The notes: a model not told the origin generated them from the sequence alone. A DNA stretch of 64,000 nucleotides from Pyrocephalus nanus (GCA_038380795.1 CM076268.1:17922001-17986000); one strand, 5' to 3'. Shown: positions 1 through 12,700, numbered from the stretch's first letter. Numbers and translations are program-made.

Positions 1-924
1 CAGCACTGTTGGAGCAGAGCTGAACATCTCAAGGATCTGTACTGTTATGGGCTAGAGGAGAAAACTTCCCTTCAAAAACGTCAGGCTGACCAAATCCTAC
101 CTTACTTCCTTACCTGGCACTACTGGTGGAGCAGGGAACACATTGAGAGCTGACCTGCACTCTGCAAGCTTAGATAAGAAGGGAATAGATGGATCTTTTC
201 CTTCTGTCCGCATCCTAGACAAGTACACAACCACTAGGTAGAGCCAGTTCTCACTGACCTGTTGTCATTCCTGCCAGAGACCATAAGAAGTATTCAGAGT
301 TGTGTTAGTGCTCACAAATGTTAATGGGAGACAAGCTCTGAATCTCTATCCTATGGGAAATGTAGATATTTTAGCTTCTCCTTTAATCTTAAGACAGAAA
401 TGAAAGGAGGAAAGGAACTAAGAGGAAGGAAAAGTCACAAGAATTAACATTTTTGTGGGATGGTATGTCCCCAGAGGTGTAATCTGAACCCTCAAAAATG
501 TTAATTTTCCATGGATAAGGAAATGCTGATGGCTTTGATGTAACAAAACCTCTAGTAGGAACAACATTTGGTGTTTCAAAGGGCTGATGTTAGAATGTGG
601 TAAGAGCACAGTGCTGATGGGATCACATGACTCATCCACTCCACTTTCCTACTATCACAGACACATGTGTTATAACCCCAGTAATTGCTTGAAAATACTA
701 AACTCAGCCTAAAAGTAGATATCCAATTATGCTACATTTGGAATGCCTGATCCTGAATACCACTGTTTCTCATTTCTAGTAAAAATATAATTATGCTTAT
801 TAGCTCTTATACCAGTATTTCTCTTTGGCTCTTCCTTCTATGCAGTTTCTGCCCACTGTCACACAGTACCCAGTGAGGTGTAACCACACTGCTTCTTCAC
901 CTCTCCTTTGCTGACCTATACAAA
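1..924. other. Gene-free unique sequence
   Basis: No recognisable coding, RNA or repeat feature was seen. The short minus-strand frame at 418-639 has no domain features and looks like chance. Confidence 0.6.
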
Positions 925-1005
925 CCAGGCAGGCTCCTTCAGTTCTCTCAGGATAGACTCTCTCTAATATGCTTAGCATCCTTGTGGCTCGTGTCTGTAC
1001 TGGTT
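925..1005 (-). mobile_element. Possible very old CR1/L3-type LINE relic
   Basis: Read on the plus strand, this stretch runs ctctcagg-ATAG..., then CATCcTtGTGGC and a TCTG. That follows the order of the antisense CR1/L3 block (ctcagcc...ATAGGA...CATCnTTGTGGCcctcctCTGgac). The match is short and heavily mutated, so this is a weak call. Chance similarity in a pyrimidine-rich stretch is a real alternative. Confidence 0.28.
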
Positions 1006-1582
1006 TATGGATGACCAGATGTGTGCAGACAAGGTCTTATTAGACCTCTGTTTTCTGGCAAGAATATTTCCCTCTTTACTTGGAAATACCTCTCTTCATA
1101 TTGCTTGAGCAAAGTTCTGCATTCTTCTGTCAGTATTGTAGTCAAGCTAGAGAGCTTTGTTAGTTCCTGCTGTAGCACTGTCAGCCAAAGGGGCAATTCT
1201 TGGGCCTAATCCCCACATGCACAAACTTGCATGAATCATTTTTATTCCATTTATCTCATTCTGATTCCTGAGATCATTTGGTTCTTCCTGTATGTTCTAT
1301 AATTACATGAAAACTAATGTTTTCCCATCTATGCATTCTATTAAGCCTGTGTTTCATAAGAAGTTCGCATGGGGCATGTTTCTTATTGTTTTGTCTATTA
1401 ACCCAGCTTTCATAATTATTTGCTTTAATTTTTTTCAATTCTTTTTTGACAATATTCTGCCACTGTTCTGGATTAGTGGTTTGGAGCTGGGAGCTGGTCT
1501 CAGAAAAGTTATGTAAATTGGATGTAATATCATAAAAGACAAAATGTGCCTTCAGATTAAAACTTGAATAATCCTTAGCATT

Positions 1583-1680
1583 GCTGAAGTGATTCTGGGT
1601 TAACTAAGATCAGATTCTACCATACTGACTCCACTGACATAGCTTATTTGAGTAAAAGAATCAGGACTATACCCAAAATG
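1583..1680. repeat. Fragment of an ancient amniote interspersed repeat
   Basis: The segment holds the ordered words gattctgg, taactaagatcagattct, gactccactga, cttatttgagtaaaa and atcagga. This string resembles an old, unnamed-to-me repeat common in birds, turtles and crocodilians. In that repeat, 'ctgg-tttacac-gtgtaact-agatcagaatctggcc' is followed by 'gtcccattgactt ... gtgagtaaa ... caggatcgggccc'. No coding potential. The resemblance is from memory of the pattern and was not computed. A related piece is at 39264-39360. Confidence 0.42.
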
Positions 1681-3805
1681 TAGATGGTATTCCACAAGAA
1701 CAAACCTATCCCTTGATCTGGAGGCTCTTTCTTTGTGGGAGGCTTCCAGCAGAGTACAGTCTACCAGCTGAGAGATAGAGGACCCGAGCTGGGCTCCTGT
1801 TTAATCTCTGAGCAATTGTGGGCAAAACATCAATTGTTTCATGAGGTATTTAAAGGCCTCCAAGAACTGAGGCCTTTAGTTCACTCTTTCAAAGGAGGTG
1901 GAAAATCAGGCTCTTGCCTGATAGGATCTACAGGAATGCCTCAGAAGGCATCAAAAGCGGGTGCAGGCTATAAGGACTGTGCTCTCTCTCCCAACAAGCA
2001 ACGGGTTTCCAGTACTAAGGCGACAGGTCTTATTCCGAGGAAGAAGATGAGAGCTGCATGGCATCCCCATGGTTGCATCCAGCCCTTAGCTGGACCTAGG
2101 AGCTTCTGAAAACTCTCACTATGCGTTTGGATGCATTTTCAGTCTCTAAGTATTTCTGGCACTTTAGTTCCTTTCTTCTTCATCAGCAGTTGCATTTGTG
2201 AAAGAAAAACATTTTCACTTCTCTGCCAGGGTGGTTGCTAGGATTGGTGCATTCGTGAGGGTGGGGGCTGAGATACCATAACAAAGTAACAGAAGCCCCT
2301 GAGACACACATCTCTGTGTAGTTAACATGGGAATGTGCCAGTGTTGTGGCAGGGCTGATTGTTTGATTTAAGCCTCAACATATTTGCAGGAAGAAAACTG
2401 TAAACAGAGAATACAAATGTAACCATTGTTATTTGCAACTCGACTTTCAAACGTCTTGCCAGATTGTAAATCTTGACTGCATGTACCTCTGCCATTTCTC
2501 AGGTCTGAACCAAAAATATTTACCAAGGAAATAATGTTTGTAGCGATGATCTCAGACCAGTGCAACTCATTAGCTAGTAATGTGCCTGCAGGCGGTATGA
2601 AAGATTCGATCCATCTGGAATTGAATAGCGAGGGATAGCTGGAAGCTGTATTCAATACTGATGGTGGGAAAAGCCTTAAAACTCCTTGATTGCAACACAT
2701 GAAAGCTGTGAACCATCAATAACCAAAAAAATATGATGTGCCAACTATATCAAAAGTAACAGCAGGGCAATGCCATTATTTGAGGTCATTCCACCTTCAT
2801 CTTGTCAAAAAAGGGATAAAGAAAGGGCATGACATAAGCCAGATCTCCAGCATATCCCTCCCTTGTCAGTAGGATCTAATTGGCATTAAATACTGAATTG
2901 TGTCTGGATTTAATATAACTCCTCTGCTCAATTACTTCATCCACTCAAAGAATGGAAAGCTGCCCATTTCAAGAGTTTATAGGGGATAACTTGCTTTAAG
3001 TCAGACAACAGAGGCCCAAATATTTTATTAATAAATTCTCAAAAATATTATAACTTGTTCCAAGCAGGGGAGGCAAACCCATGATTGATTGTGAGGGAAG
3101 GGGCTCTTCTTTATCTAATATGTCTTTTTGCAGCTGCTTAGAATTGAGGGCAAATGCTGGCAACCTGTTTCCATCACTGTCAGCTGGGTCACTGGGAAAC
3201 ATTTGAAGCACAACAGGGTAAACTCTTTCTGTGACAGCTCTGACTATTGACCCTACTTTAGGGCAAGTGGGTTGCCTTTTGCTGTATGGGTTCTCTGTTA
3301 GCAAGCAGAAGCAGGGAAGGGCGGTAGAAGGCTTCATGGCCAAGTAGAAGATTAAGCATTTAAGATATACTGAAGCTCATAGAAAATTGCTTGAGAAGCA
3401 AAGGCCAAATACCAGGAGTAGGGATTTCCTTCTGTATTTGAAGCTGGTGTTTAGCTTCGGCCATAGACATGGTAAAAAAGTTACTGCAGTGAAAGCAGCA
3501 TCAAAACTGCTGACTGCTGCCTTGCACTCCATCTGGAAGCACCTTTGTCTTGCACGCCTCTCCAAAGCAGAATGCCAGTCTCCAGGGTGTCCAGCTGCAG
3601 TCTGTGTGGGGTAGGACAAGGTTGTCTCCCCATGAGCATGTTATTGTGCCTTGCCAATCTGGGTAATACTAATAGGGAAGGAGCGAGGTTTGACCCCATT
3701 AGCTGCCAGGTGTTTATGCAGCTCCTGAAACGGTGGGGCACCGACCCCGGCCAAGAGTCTGCACTCTGCATTAATAAATGAAGCATTTGAGTAATTGTGA
3801 CAGAT
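1681..3805. other. Gene-free unique sequence
   Basis: No gene recognised. A 124-codon plus frame (1735-2109) and a 110-codon minus frame (2368-2700) are present. Neither shows a signal peptide, domain or repeat structure, and neither has convincing flanking splice or promoter signals. Confidence 0.6.
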
Positions 3806-3890
3806 TGATGGACTCATAAAAAGCAGGATGGAAAGGGACCTCAAAGCATCATCTAGTTTGGTGTTTGTCTGCCTCTGGTCTGCAAGGCAT
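3806..3890 (-). mobile_element. Old CR1 LINE 3' end, antisense
   Basis: On the plus strand the words 'ggatggaaagggacctcaaag' and 'atcatctagtt' appear in order. They match the antisense form of the CR1 3' terminus (tggaagggaccttaaagatcatctagttccaacccc). The terminal octamer tail would lie on the left, where 'gattgatggactcataaaa' is a decayed version. Only the last 60-80 bases are recognisable, so this is a 5'-truncated, old copy, as usual for CR1 in birds. Confidence 0.55.
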
Positions 3891-4563
3891 CAGGAGACTG
3901 TTTGTGAAAGCAGTGCAAAAAAATCTGTTGCAGACCTCCTCTGCATTCTCACGTGTGCCAAAGCATAGTGGGGGAAACAAAACACAGCAAATAAGTGCTC
4001 AGAACTTAGCTTCATTTTCATCCAGTAGTAAATGGAAAGCATGGTCATAATGCTGCATAGGAGGCAGAGATTCCTCTCAGATGGTTTGTGTGGCCTTTCA
4101 TTAAAATATATTAAAGCCATATCATTCAGATGTTCGGATTCTCCATGTATTTGCTGGAAAGATCAGATCTAACCATTCATGAGAGAAGGTATTTGAGTTT
4201 TCTGGATGTACCCTATTTTTCCTGCCTGGAAATGTACCTGTGCAGGAGCAGAGGAATGTGCCCATATCTCAGAAATTTCCAGCAGTCCATCTAGGAGAGT
4301 GACACGCTGCCTGAGAAGCAGAGGTCTCAGGCTGGTGGCCTCTGGGCACACACAGACCACCTGCAGAACGAGAAATTGGTGACTGGCTCAGGCATGATGC
4401 CTCAGCCTGTTCTGCGTGCCCAGCTCTGTGTATGCACTCACACGTCTCCCTGAGCTTCCCCAGGCAGACTAGGGGAAAGCTTGCCCTGAGATGCTACCTA
4501 AGTTTCTGTACCCTCCATCTCCAGGGTACTCCAGGCCCTCAGGAATACACTCTACTTACAATT
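3891..4563. other. Gene-free sequence
   Basis: No gene or further recognisable repeat was seen. The first part could be continuation of the adjoining CR1 relic, but it is too diverged to say. Confidence 0.55.
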
Positions 4564-4612
4564 TTCATTGCATTCTTTTTACAGTATTCACTGCATTCTT
4601 TTTACAGTGAAT
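4564..4612 (+). repeat. 23-bp tandem duplication with inverted arms
   Basis: TGCATTCTTTTTACAGT occurs at 4569-4585 and again at 4592-4608. The wider match, 4564-4585 against 4587-4608, has one mismatch and a 23-bp period. The second copy also forms an inverted repeat: ATTCACTG at 4586-4593 pairs with CAGTGAAT at 4605-4612 across an 11-nt loop. Each copy contains ctttttacag, which looks like a splice acceptor. Confidence 0.85.
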
Positions 4613-5061
4613 GCACTCACGTGTGACTGCCACTGCTGTCTCCATAGTGTTTAGGTATGGAGTACCAAAATATTGTGTAAATGAAAGGAATAGTAAATAT
4701 GGACAACATCTTATTCTGCTGTTTTCTCCTTGTTTTTTATGGACTTTTTAAAATAAATCTCCACATCTGGCAGATAGTGCTATTTGATCTGTTAGATGTG
4801 TCAGTGAAACCCTCAGTTACTGTGCTTTTACATCATCTTTTGTCTTGCCCTTCTCAGATACTTTTAATCTGTTCCCATTTGCTGAGACACTAGCAAGATC
4901 ACACTCATTTGCAATGCAAATTAAGAGTTTATTACTAGATTACTACCTGTGTCCATCTGTGCATCCATACCAGTCAAGTCCAGGAGAGCTGTAGGCAGGA
5001 GAGGCTGAGCAAGCTCCATTCTACTGCAGCTTCAGTAATATCAATGCAACAAGGTGAGTAC
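4613..5061. other. Gene-free sequence ending in a consensus 5' splice site motif
   Basis: No gene recognised. The stretch ends in AAGGTGAGTA (5051-5060), a full match to the vertebrate donor consensus, directly before the T tract. No matching exon was identified. Confidence 0.5.
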
Positions 5062-5085
5062 TTTTTTTTTTTTTTTTTTTTTTTT
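5062..5085. repeat. T24 homopolymer tract
   Basis: There are 24 consecutive T at 5062-5085. A TTTATT lies about 30 bases to the right, which on the minus strand reads AATAAA followed by A24. This arrangement resembles the 3' end of a retrocopy, but no parent gene body or target-site duplication was found. Confidence 0.9.
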
Positions 5086-8000
5086 AAGAGAGCAATTAGT
5101 AATTTTCCTTTTCCTGTATTTATTTTTGCTTTTTGGAACTTAGACGGCCTTAATGACTTTTTGGTGTGACATATATATTTTTGTATCACACTTTTTATAT
5201 TCCTTTGTCCCAAAGCTCTGTGCCAATATTGGAAGAAGACAGCAAACTAGGTTGTCATTCTATAAGCATTTCAAACATTGGTAGGAATGGCCAGTTTCCT
5301 TGAAAAATTCTCAATCAAGAGATTAAGGGAAAGCAAGACAAATAAATGCTTGATGTATTAACTATAGCTCACCTGACGAGACATTTCACTCCCAAAATTG
5401 CAGCAATTTTTAAATTAGATTAGACAAGGCTTACTTGATTTAAAAAGGACATGTAAACCCACATAGCATTTACCTGATTGTATCTTCCATAAAGACAGTG
5501 CTATTATTATGTGCTATCACTCTGAAATGTTTTTTTACAACCCTCTCTGGTATGCAGAGCCACCAGCCAGAGGGTACCACACAGTGATTATAACCTGAGG
5601 GGAAGATATTCTGGTAATGCTGCCACATTTCTTGAATAGTATCTGAGATTAATTTAAGCATGCATTACATTGCCCTAATTTCTGAATCCTGATTTGGGTG
5701 GGGAATGTATACATCCTAGCAAAGCAACACAAGTATTATCTGTCTTTTGATTTGTTCCTGAGTCATATTATAAAATAATGAAACATGAAACTGTACTTTC
5801 TTTCTCTTGATTTTACTTACACTGTTGTATAAATAACAAAGTGTGTGCATCATAATGTGTATAATTCGCCCACATGTGCAGAGTCAGCTGTCAGCTCTCT
5901 TTGGAGGAATTTCTGGGACTGCACAGAACTATTGCCAGGGGTGCCGAGGTAGGAGCACACACAGATGGATTAGTTCTAGCACTAGTAAACTTCCTCAGGA
6001 CCTCAGCACAGCGCAGTAATGTAGCAATAACCAGCTGGGATGCTGCAGAGCTGGCCCTGAGCTGGAGGGCTGGTGGGCCCCAGCTGGCCCTGTGCAGACA
6101 GCCACCTGGCAGGCAGTGAGTGTATCCTGGCCCCCAGGGAAGCCTGGAGGACACACATTTTATTCTTCTGCTGTGCAGGTATCCAATCCTCCTTCTTCTT
6201 TTGGTAATTAATTCATGGAGCACATTACTAGAGGAGTGATGAGATCTGAAAACATTGTTTCTAGAAAACGGTTCAAAGGCAAGATTTAGCTCCAGGAACA
6301 AACAAATGTGGCAGCCTTTTAGCCACAACCCTAGTTGTACAGCTCCTTGCATGCTGGAATACTTCTTCAGCCACTGGAGTTTCTTGATGGTCCTGAGAAC
6401 ATACTAATATTTTAACAATCCCCAAACCATAGAAATCAAGCTCACTGTCCACCTTTGCATTTTTCAGTTTTTTGAACAAGTGCCCAAGTTTTACACAATT
6501 TAAGTCATTCAGTAAGAATCAAAATCTAATTTCCACTCTTTAATTTTGGAATGGGATATCAGATCAGAGAGAAGTATCTTGTGTTCAGTGCATCCTCCTT
6601 GATTTTCACACAGCTGAGTGCTGGAGGGTTCCTGTAGGTGTAGAAGAAGGCAACAGTTGAGTTAAGGGGTCAGAATTTTAGAAAGAGGATTCATGTGATG
6701 CCACAAACAATTCAACTGAGGCTGCCAGATCCATTCACCCACTCAGTAGCTTTGTCCTCCCAGTGTGTACTGTGGGAACTAATTATGACAAGTCACAGGT
6801 CTTTGGGACTTCCCACTCTTGTAGGCACCACTTAATTTACAATCCTTTTCAAATCTTGCCTGTCCTGAGACCAAAGGGGATTTCTGAACTGGCCATTTAA
6901 GTTAGAGTTGGCAAAGCCTCTGTTGGTACTTTAATACAACCTTATGCTTTGGGAACTTGGATCTGGTATTGGAGGACAAAAGCAGTAACAGAAAGCAAGG
7001 CATTCCTGGAGGCAGTGCAATTTGTACATGGCATCCTTATGTTACCCTCCTTGTGCAGCATGGAGCTCTTTAGAAACCTCTCTTTGATCCAAGTTGAACT
7101 TTAGCCCTTTGGAGTTCAGAGGTTATGTCAAAAACTTTCTTCCTGGCTTTTAACATCAGCAACTAGAGATTTAAGCCCTAATGGTGACAAAATCTCATTG
7201 TTTTCTGCACACCAGGACTTAGATGGGATTAAATTCAAGGAGATGTGCAGTAGGTCTCTGTAGCTTGCTGCTGGTAATGGTGTTTCTCTTGGGATCTCTA
7301 GGCTTTCAGGAAAAAATGTAGTGTCCAGTCCTAGTCTGCATATACGTCCTAACCAAAACTGCCTTGTTCAAATACATTTTAGTGAAACAAATTAAGAGGG
7401 ATCCCTGCTTATCCTGTCTGGTTCCATTTTCTATGTTGCTGTTGGCTGATAGAGTTTTGAGATGTGTAGAAAATTGCCGGTACCCAGAGAGCTCAGTTTC
7501 CCATGGATAGCCTTGCAGGAAATGAAAGTGCAAACATTTTGCTCATGGGTATCATGACAAAATTCAACTTGTAATATGACCAGTCCAAGCCCAGATGAGT
7601 AGATGCCTTATGTTTCCAGTAAGACTTTAATAAGGAAAAATAGCAGAAAACTAAGGCAGATGCTGCCAGAGAATATCTCATCCCCTGGAGGGAAGGAAGA
7701 GAATGAAAGAAATATCTGATGGTATAAAATACTTTGCCTAGTGAGATTTTGGACTGGTTCCCTAGCCACAGTGGGCAAACCATTATGAATCTCTCATCTG
7801 GGCTCTGTACTTACACGTGCTATTAATGCACCTAACAAAATCCAGTCTTTTGTCAAAAACCACAATAAATCCCTTTAGCATGTTAGCCTGTAGGTGACAG
7901 CTTGATCTACCATAAAAAGGAGTGAGAGCAGAGCCTTGCACAGTGGGATCTGCCGTTTGCCTCTGATATGCTGCTCCATCACTGCCAGGGAGAAGATCCC

Positions 8001-8690
8001 ACCTGGGCAGAACAGCACTCTCTTCAAAGGCCAGCATGGAGGACCTCCTTAGGGCGACTTGAAAGCACAGCAGCTTGGAACGGAAAAGGCCAGGGTCGTG
8101 GTGGAACATAGATCACTCCCCAGGAACAGCCACACAGCCTGCAGGACTCTTGGCACTTCCTGGAAGCCTCCGAGTTGCAAGGTTTCCTGCATTAACTAAC
8201 TGGCTGCTGGAATGCAGAGGTGAGTCCTATAAATCAGGAATGTGGTTTTTGATGACTCCAGCATGCAGGGTTGCAGGAGGGCATTTGCATGGCTGTATAA
8301 AATTCATGCCAGTCTTGATTGCCTTTAAATGGGCCAAGAAGGAACTCAACCTAATTTTTGATCATGCTACCTCAAAATTACCAAGAAACCTCACTCCTAT
8401 CCTGTCTGGTAATGGCAAGGTGCCTTAGATCCTTGGATTTTCTGTGACTGTGGGGAAAGATTTATGAGAAAATCAGTTTTGACATTATGCATGTCCTGTT
8501 AAACGCTTGACCACTGAGTTCTTTGATGTCTGTGTCTGAGAATGTGATGCTTCTCGGATACTGAGGGTCCTGAAGAGATCAGCCTAAGAGTGTGCTGATA
8601 ATATAGGCACAGCTGGGACATCTGCATCATAAATATCCTGTATAGGTCACTGTGTTGTCTGCAGGCAGGAGTTCAAAGCAGGCTTCCACG
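5086..8690. other. Gene-free sequence with small palindromes and GC-rich patch
   Basis: No gene recognised. An imperfect-centre palindrome lies at 5394-5410 (arms AAAATTGC and GCAATTTT around one A). A GC-rich patch at about 5880-6130 contains the 11-mer AGCTGGCCCTG twice (6049-6059 and 6082-6092). The 153-codon minus frame at 5891-6352 overlies this patch and has arginine/cysteine-rich, domain-free content, so I read it as a composition artefact. Confidence 0.6.
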
Positions 8691-8709
8691 AGGACCTCCT
8701 GGAGGTCCT
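8691..8709. repeat. 19-bp palindrome
   Basis: Arms AGGACCTCC (8691-8699) and GGAGGTCCT (8701-8709) are perfect inverted copies around a single T. No function can be read from it. Confidence 0.85.
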
Positions 8710-8847
8710 TCTGAGGGTCTGTAGTAGAGGCTTGTGGAAGGTGTGATGTGATTTGGTGAATATGTGAGAACCAATGGGGCAGAGAGGAAAGTAAGTGGGG
8801 CAAAAGTGTGAAATTTCACTAGGGGAAAACACAGGAGGAGGAAGCAC

Positions 8848-8856
8848 TATATATAA
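8848..8856 (+). promoter_or_regulatory. TATA-like motif before a GC-richer stretch
   Basis: TATATATAA at 8848-8856 is a full TATA-box match, sitting just before the GC-richer stretch that follows. No initiator, CpG island or coding exon downstream supports a promoter. A chance AT run is equally likely. Confidence 0.15.
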
Positions 8857-9760
8857 CTTCTAGTGCAGTGACCTCAGATTCGCAAAGGTTCCCACAGACT
8901 TCGCCATGTATGCCTATGTGCAGATGTAAACACAAGCACAGGGGCCTCAAGATTTTCCCCAAGAGAGCTTGGAGTCCTCAGTCATGTCTCCTTGGTATTC
9001 ATGGTCCATCATGCATAGGAGCCAGATCTGTACCCCAGTGCCTCCCAGCCTTGCTCCAGGGAAGGCAGGGGTACCTCCCAGGCTGCAGAACAGCCTCTCC
9101 ACAGGCAGATGCAGAGGCAATTGCCCAGCTTGGCCATGGGGAATTGTGAGCTGTCTATGCTTGACTGTTTCAAGGTGCCTGCCAATGTCTCTGCTGTTTC
9201 ACGCTTTGCTTCCCTCAGAGATCTTGGAAAATACCACCTCTTCCCCCCAGGGAATAACTGCACTTGCTTCTCTTTGGCTGTTCGCTGCTGCTGCCACAGA
9301 GGTTCCACTGCATATCAGGGCTCTGGGAGGATGGTCCCTCACCAAGGACCTCTCCTGTGACTTAAATAGCAGCACCTGGCTGAGGAGCATCCCCTGACAC
9401 AAGGACAGGACCAGCTGCAATTTTGCAGGACTCGGCACTCTGAAGGAAATACTTTGAAATGTTCTTTCTGTTTCACCTGCTGGGGCAGCACGTTCCCCCG
9501 AGAAAAGGGTAAGAGAGCATCTTCTGCGAGAGATAGGGATGGGTGCTTTGTACAGAAGAAAGAACTGCTGGGCAGAGCAAAGCCCAGAGATAGGATCAGG
9601 CCATCCCTTAGGGCAGGCACTTCTTGGCTGTTACAGAAAGGTGATAGGTGGTGCACTGAGGCACCATTATCACCCTGCATCTGTGCAAAGGTGGGTTTGG
9701 GGAAGGCAGAAGCCTCTGCCAAGTTCCCCCAGCAAGTCTGGTTTATATCCCACAACTAGA
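8857..9760. other. GC-richer gene-free block with overlapping chance frames
   Basis: Several frames of 80-142 codons overlap here on both strands (for example plus 8969-9397, plus 9454-9759, minus 9339-9755). Simultaneous opening of several frames points to stop-poor GC composition and argues against a gene. None has a recognisable domain. Confidence 0.55.
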
Positions 9761-12700
9761 CAGCTTTTGTTCTGATGGTGTCAGGACCACAAGATATGAG
9801 GCCACAGGACACTAACTCACCTATGCATGGTGAAAAGAGCTGACCTTTGGAGCCACTGGCATGAGCAGTGTGCCTGAAATGCCAGGATTGCCTTTTACCC
9901 CTGAGTTAGCCTGGTTTGTTTTGATGGTGAGCTCTCCTACTAAAGCTCAGAAGGGGGAAGGAAAGATCAAGGTGTTTGCTTTTCTCTTCCCACACCTTCC
10001 CTTTACTCTCCTAAAGTTTCAGTGAGGCAGTAACATTTCATTTGTATAATCTATTACTACCCCCTTCCCCTGGGCTGCATGGCTTTGGGCTCCAAACCTG
10101 CTGTGTTCCCTGAGCCAGCTCAGGTCAGGCCAGCCCTGCAGTCCCTGGACAGTCCCTGGGCTCCAGGCCATGATGAGTAGGACACAGTAAAGGAACCCTC
10201 TCTTTCAAATTGCTACTGGATGATGACCCGGATCCTGCAGTGCCCTGAGATGCCACTAGAAAGAAATGTGCTACACCAATCATGCAGGTGACTGTTTTAG
10301 GGCTGGATGGAAATCTTATAAGGAAAATGGAAGGAGCAGTTATTTGGAAAATTTGTATAAAGTTGGAAAACTTGGGGGAAAATGTGGCTATAAATGGAAA
10401 AAGAAAGATTTGGTTTTCCAATGAATATGGCAAAATTATTTGCCTTTTCTGTCAAGAGACTTGATTATTCTTTGCTTTGAGGGCAACTTTTCAGAAAAAA
10501 ATTCTGCTCATTTCTGGAAAGCTTCTGTGCAGAAGGAGTTTTTTGCCATAGTGGTACAGAAGTGGTATCCTACAAAGGTTTTAGGTGTGGGATAATGGCT
10601 TTCAGCACTATTACAGTGCTCTTTGCTGTTGTAGAAGAGTTTAAACCATGCTGCCAGATAGAAAGAACAAGCTATTCAGCCTCCTAAATTCTGCTATCTA
10701 ACTATTGTCATGCAAAACTATAAACCATAGCCCAAGCAGAGCTATCCCAGCTATAGTTTTAGACCTTGCTATTCTGTTTTGGGGCTTGATGTTGGACATC
10801 CTTCAGTTTCAGCCTATATTAGTAAGTCTGGGAATGAATCCATTCATACAATTATTTCAGCATATCAATTTGCTGCTCTTAGAGTGAAATCACTCAGCAG
10901 TGGGAAGCACATAAAGAGGACACACAGAATTTAATGTAGGAAACACTTTAATGACGAAGAGATTGCCAGATGTATCTTTGTTCAGTACAGATCCCCGAAA
11001 GGGATAATGCAATTTTTTGCATTAATTCACTGATTTATTTTTCTGTGCAAGTGGAACATGTAGTTTTTTATTCAGTATTCGCTAATCAATGTGTCACAGA
11101 CTGTAGTGATTCCTGAAACCATTTTCTCTCCATGGTCTCTCATTCTCTTGCTTCTCCCCATCTCCAGTGTCTCCTTTTCCCCTGTGAATGCTTGTGACCA
11201 GGATCGTGACCACGATGGTCTGTGTGTTCCTGTGCATGAAAGGACCATGAGAATGCATAGACCCTCTGCTTAAGAACTTTCCAAGCTTGGGTTATGCCAG
11301 CAGTTTTGCTATCATTTAATTTTGGCTGCTGCTGGGAGCTTGTGCTGTGCATGAGGTCTCTGAGGCCGAGGGAGCACCTGAGGCAGAAGGAGGTCAGTTG
11401 TGCTGGAAGCATTTATGAAAGCCTCAGAGGAAGAGTAGGACAAAGTTATGTTTGTAGGACCCTGCCAGCAGCTTATCCTGGCAGAAGGAGGACATCCAGA
11501 GTGCTAGGGCTCACAGGCAAAAGACCTGTTTTGTCCCCCCAAAAGACTTGGCAGCAACACAAGTGCTGCTATGCCAGTGCTCTCCTCTGGTTAGGGCAAG
11601 GGTGTGCACACACTGTCAGCTGGGGCTGCTCTGGAGAGAACAGTGGGGTAACTCCCAGGGGTTAAAATGCCAGGTATGCCAGGTGCAGGTCTTGGATCAC
11701 CAGCAAGTGCTCTGGTGTGCTTCAGACTGGCCCAGACTAAATTTGTGATGGTCAGAAGCTGGAGAAAAAAAGATAAGGTGGAAAAAAAGACCAAAAAAGC
11801 TATCCTATGGCTATGTAATTTTTTTCCATAGGAGGAGTGCTGTGCTGCAGCGTGCATCCCTGTGGCACTGTGGAACGATCAGCTGGGTGCTGGAAGGGCA
11901 GCTTCACAGAGCATTTTCAGGAGTTCACTCTGCACTAGATAATTTTTAAATGGTATCAGTTACTATTTGGAAGAGGTATATATGCTGCTGGACAGTGCAA
12001 CTGTTGCTCCCCTCCATGTCTTGTGGGGCTGGCCAGCAGGTCCAGGAGACCATAAACCTGCCAGTGTCAGGGCCACAGGGCAGGAGCTGGGGCTTGTGCT
12101 GCAAATGTGTGCAATGAGCCTCGGGGTGGGAGGACATATCGGTTGTGTGAGCTCTGTGCTCAATATTCAAGGCTTGATCAGGTTTAAGTTGACACAAGTT
12201 TGGTACCCAGATACTGAGGTGTCTCTGAACACCTCTGATTCAGAAGAAAAATAAAAACATTAGGGTTTGGATAGGTTGCTTAATGCAGAGTTGCCAGCGC
12301 TCAGGTCTTGTAACATTGGTTTATTTAAACATCAGCTGCCAGAATTAGAGTACCACTGAGAATAGCAGTTTTCATTTCTTGACTTAGCTGGGTTTACAGG
12401 ATCAGCATACCTATCCATCTACCCCTCAATCCCTCCCTAAAGACTTTCGAACCTCTTGGACTGGAGGGAAGGGATGAAGTCTCAAACTTATTAAGTTTGT
12501 ATGATCATTGCAACACTGAGCAGGAAAGAAAAAGAGAGGAATCTTGTAAAAGCCCTCCCCAGAGAAGGACTGGGTTGTCAGCCGTGCTTTTTATTGGCAG
12601 CTGAATGCTCAGCCTGTGCAGACAGGCAGGTCTGTCAGTCCTCCCCTGTGCTCCTGCCTAGCCAGCTAAGGCAGTCACAGGAAAACAGCCATCATCACTT

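Noticed and set aside
5891..6352. 153-codon minus-strand frame
   Set aside because: It overlies a GC-rich patch with direct repeats. The product has no domain and there is no splice or promoter support.
8969..9755. Several overlapping frames of 80-142 codons
   Set aside because: Multiple frames are open on both strands at once, which points to stop-poor base composition.
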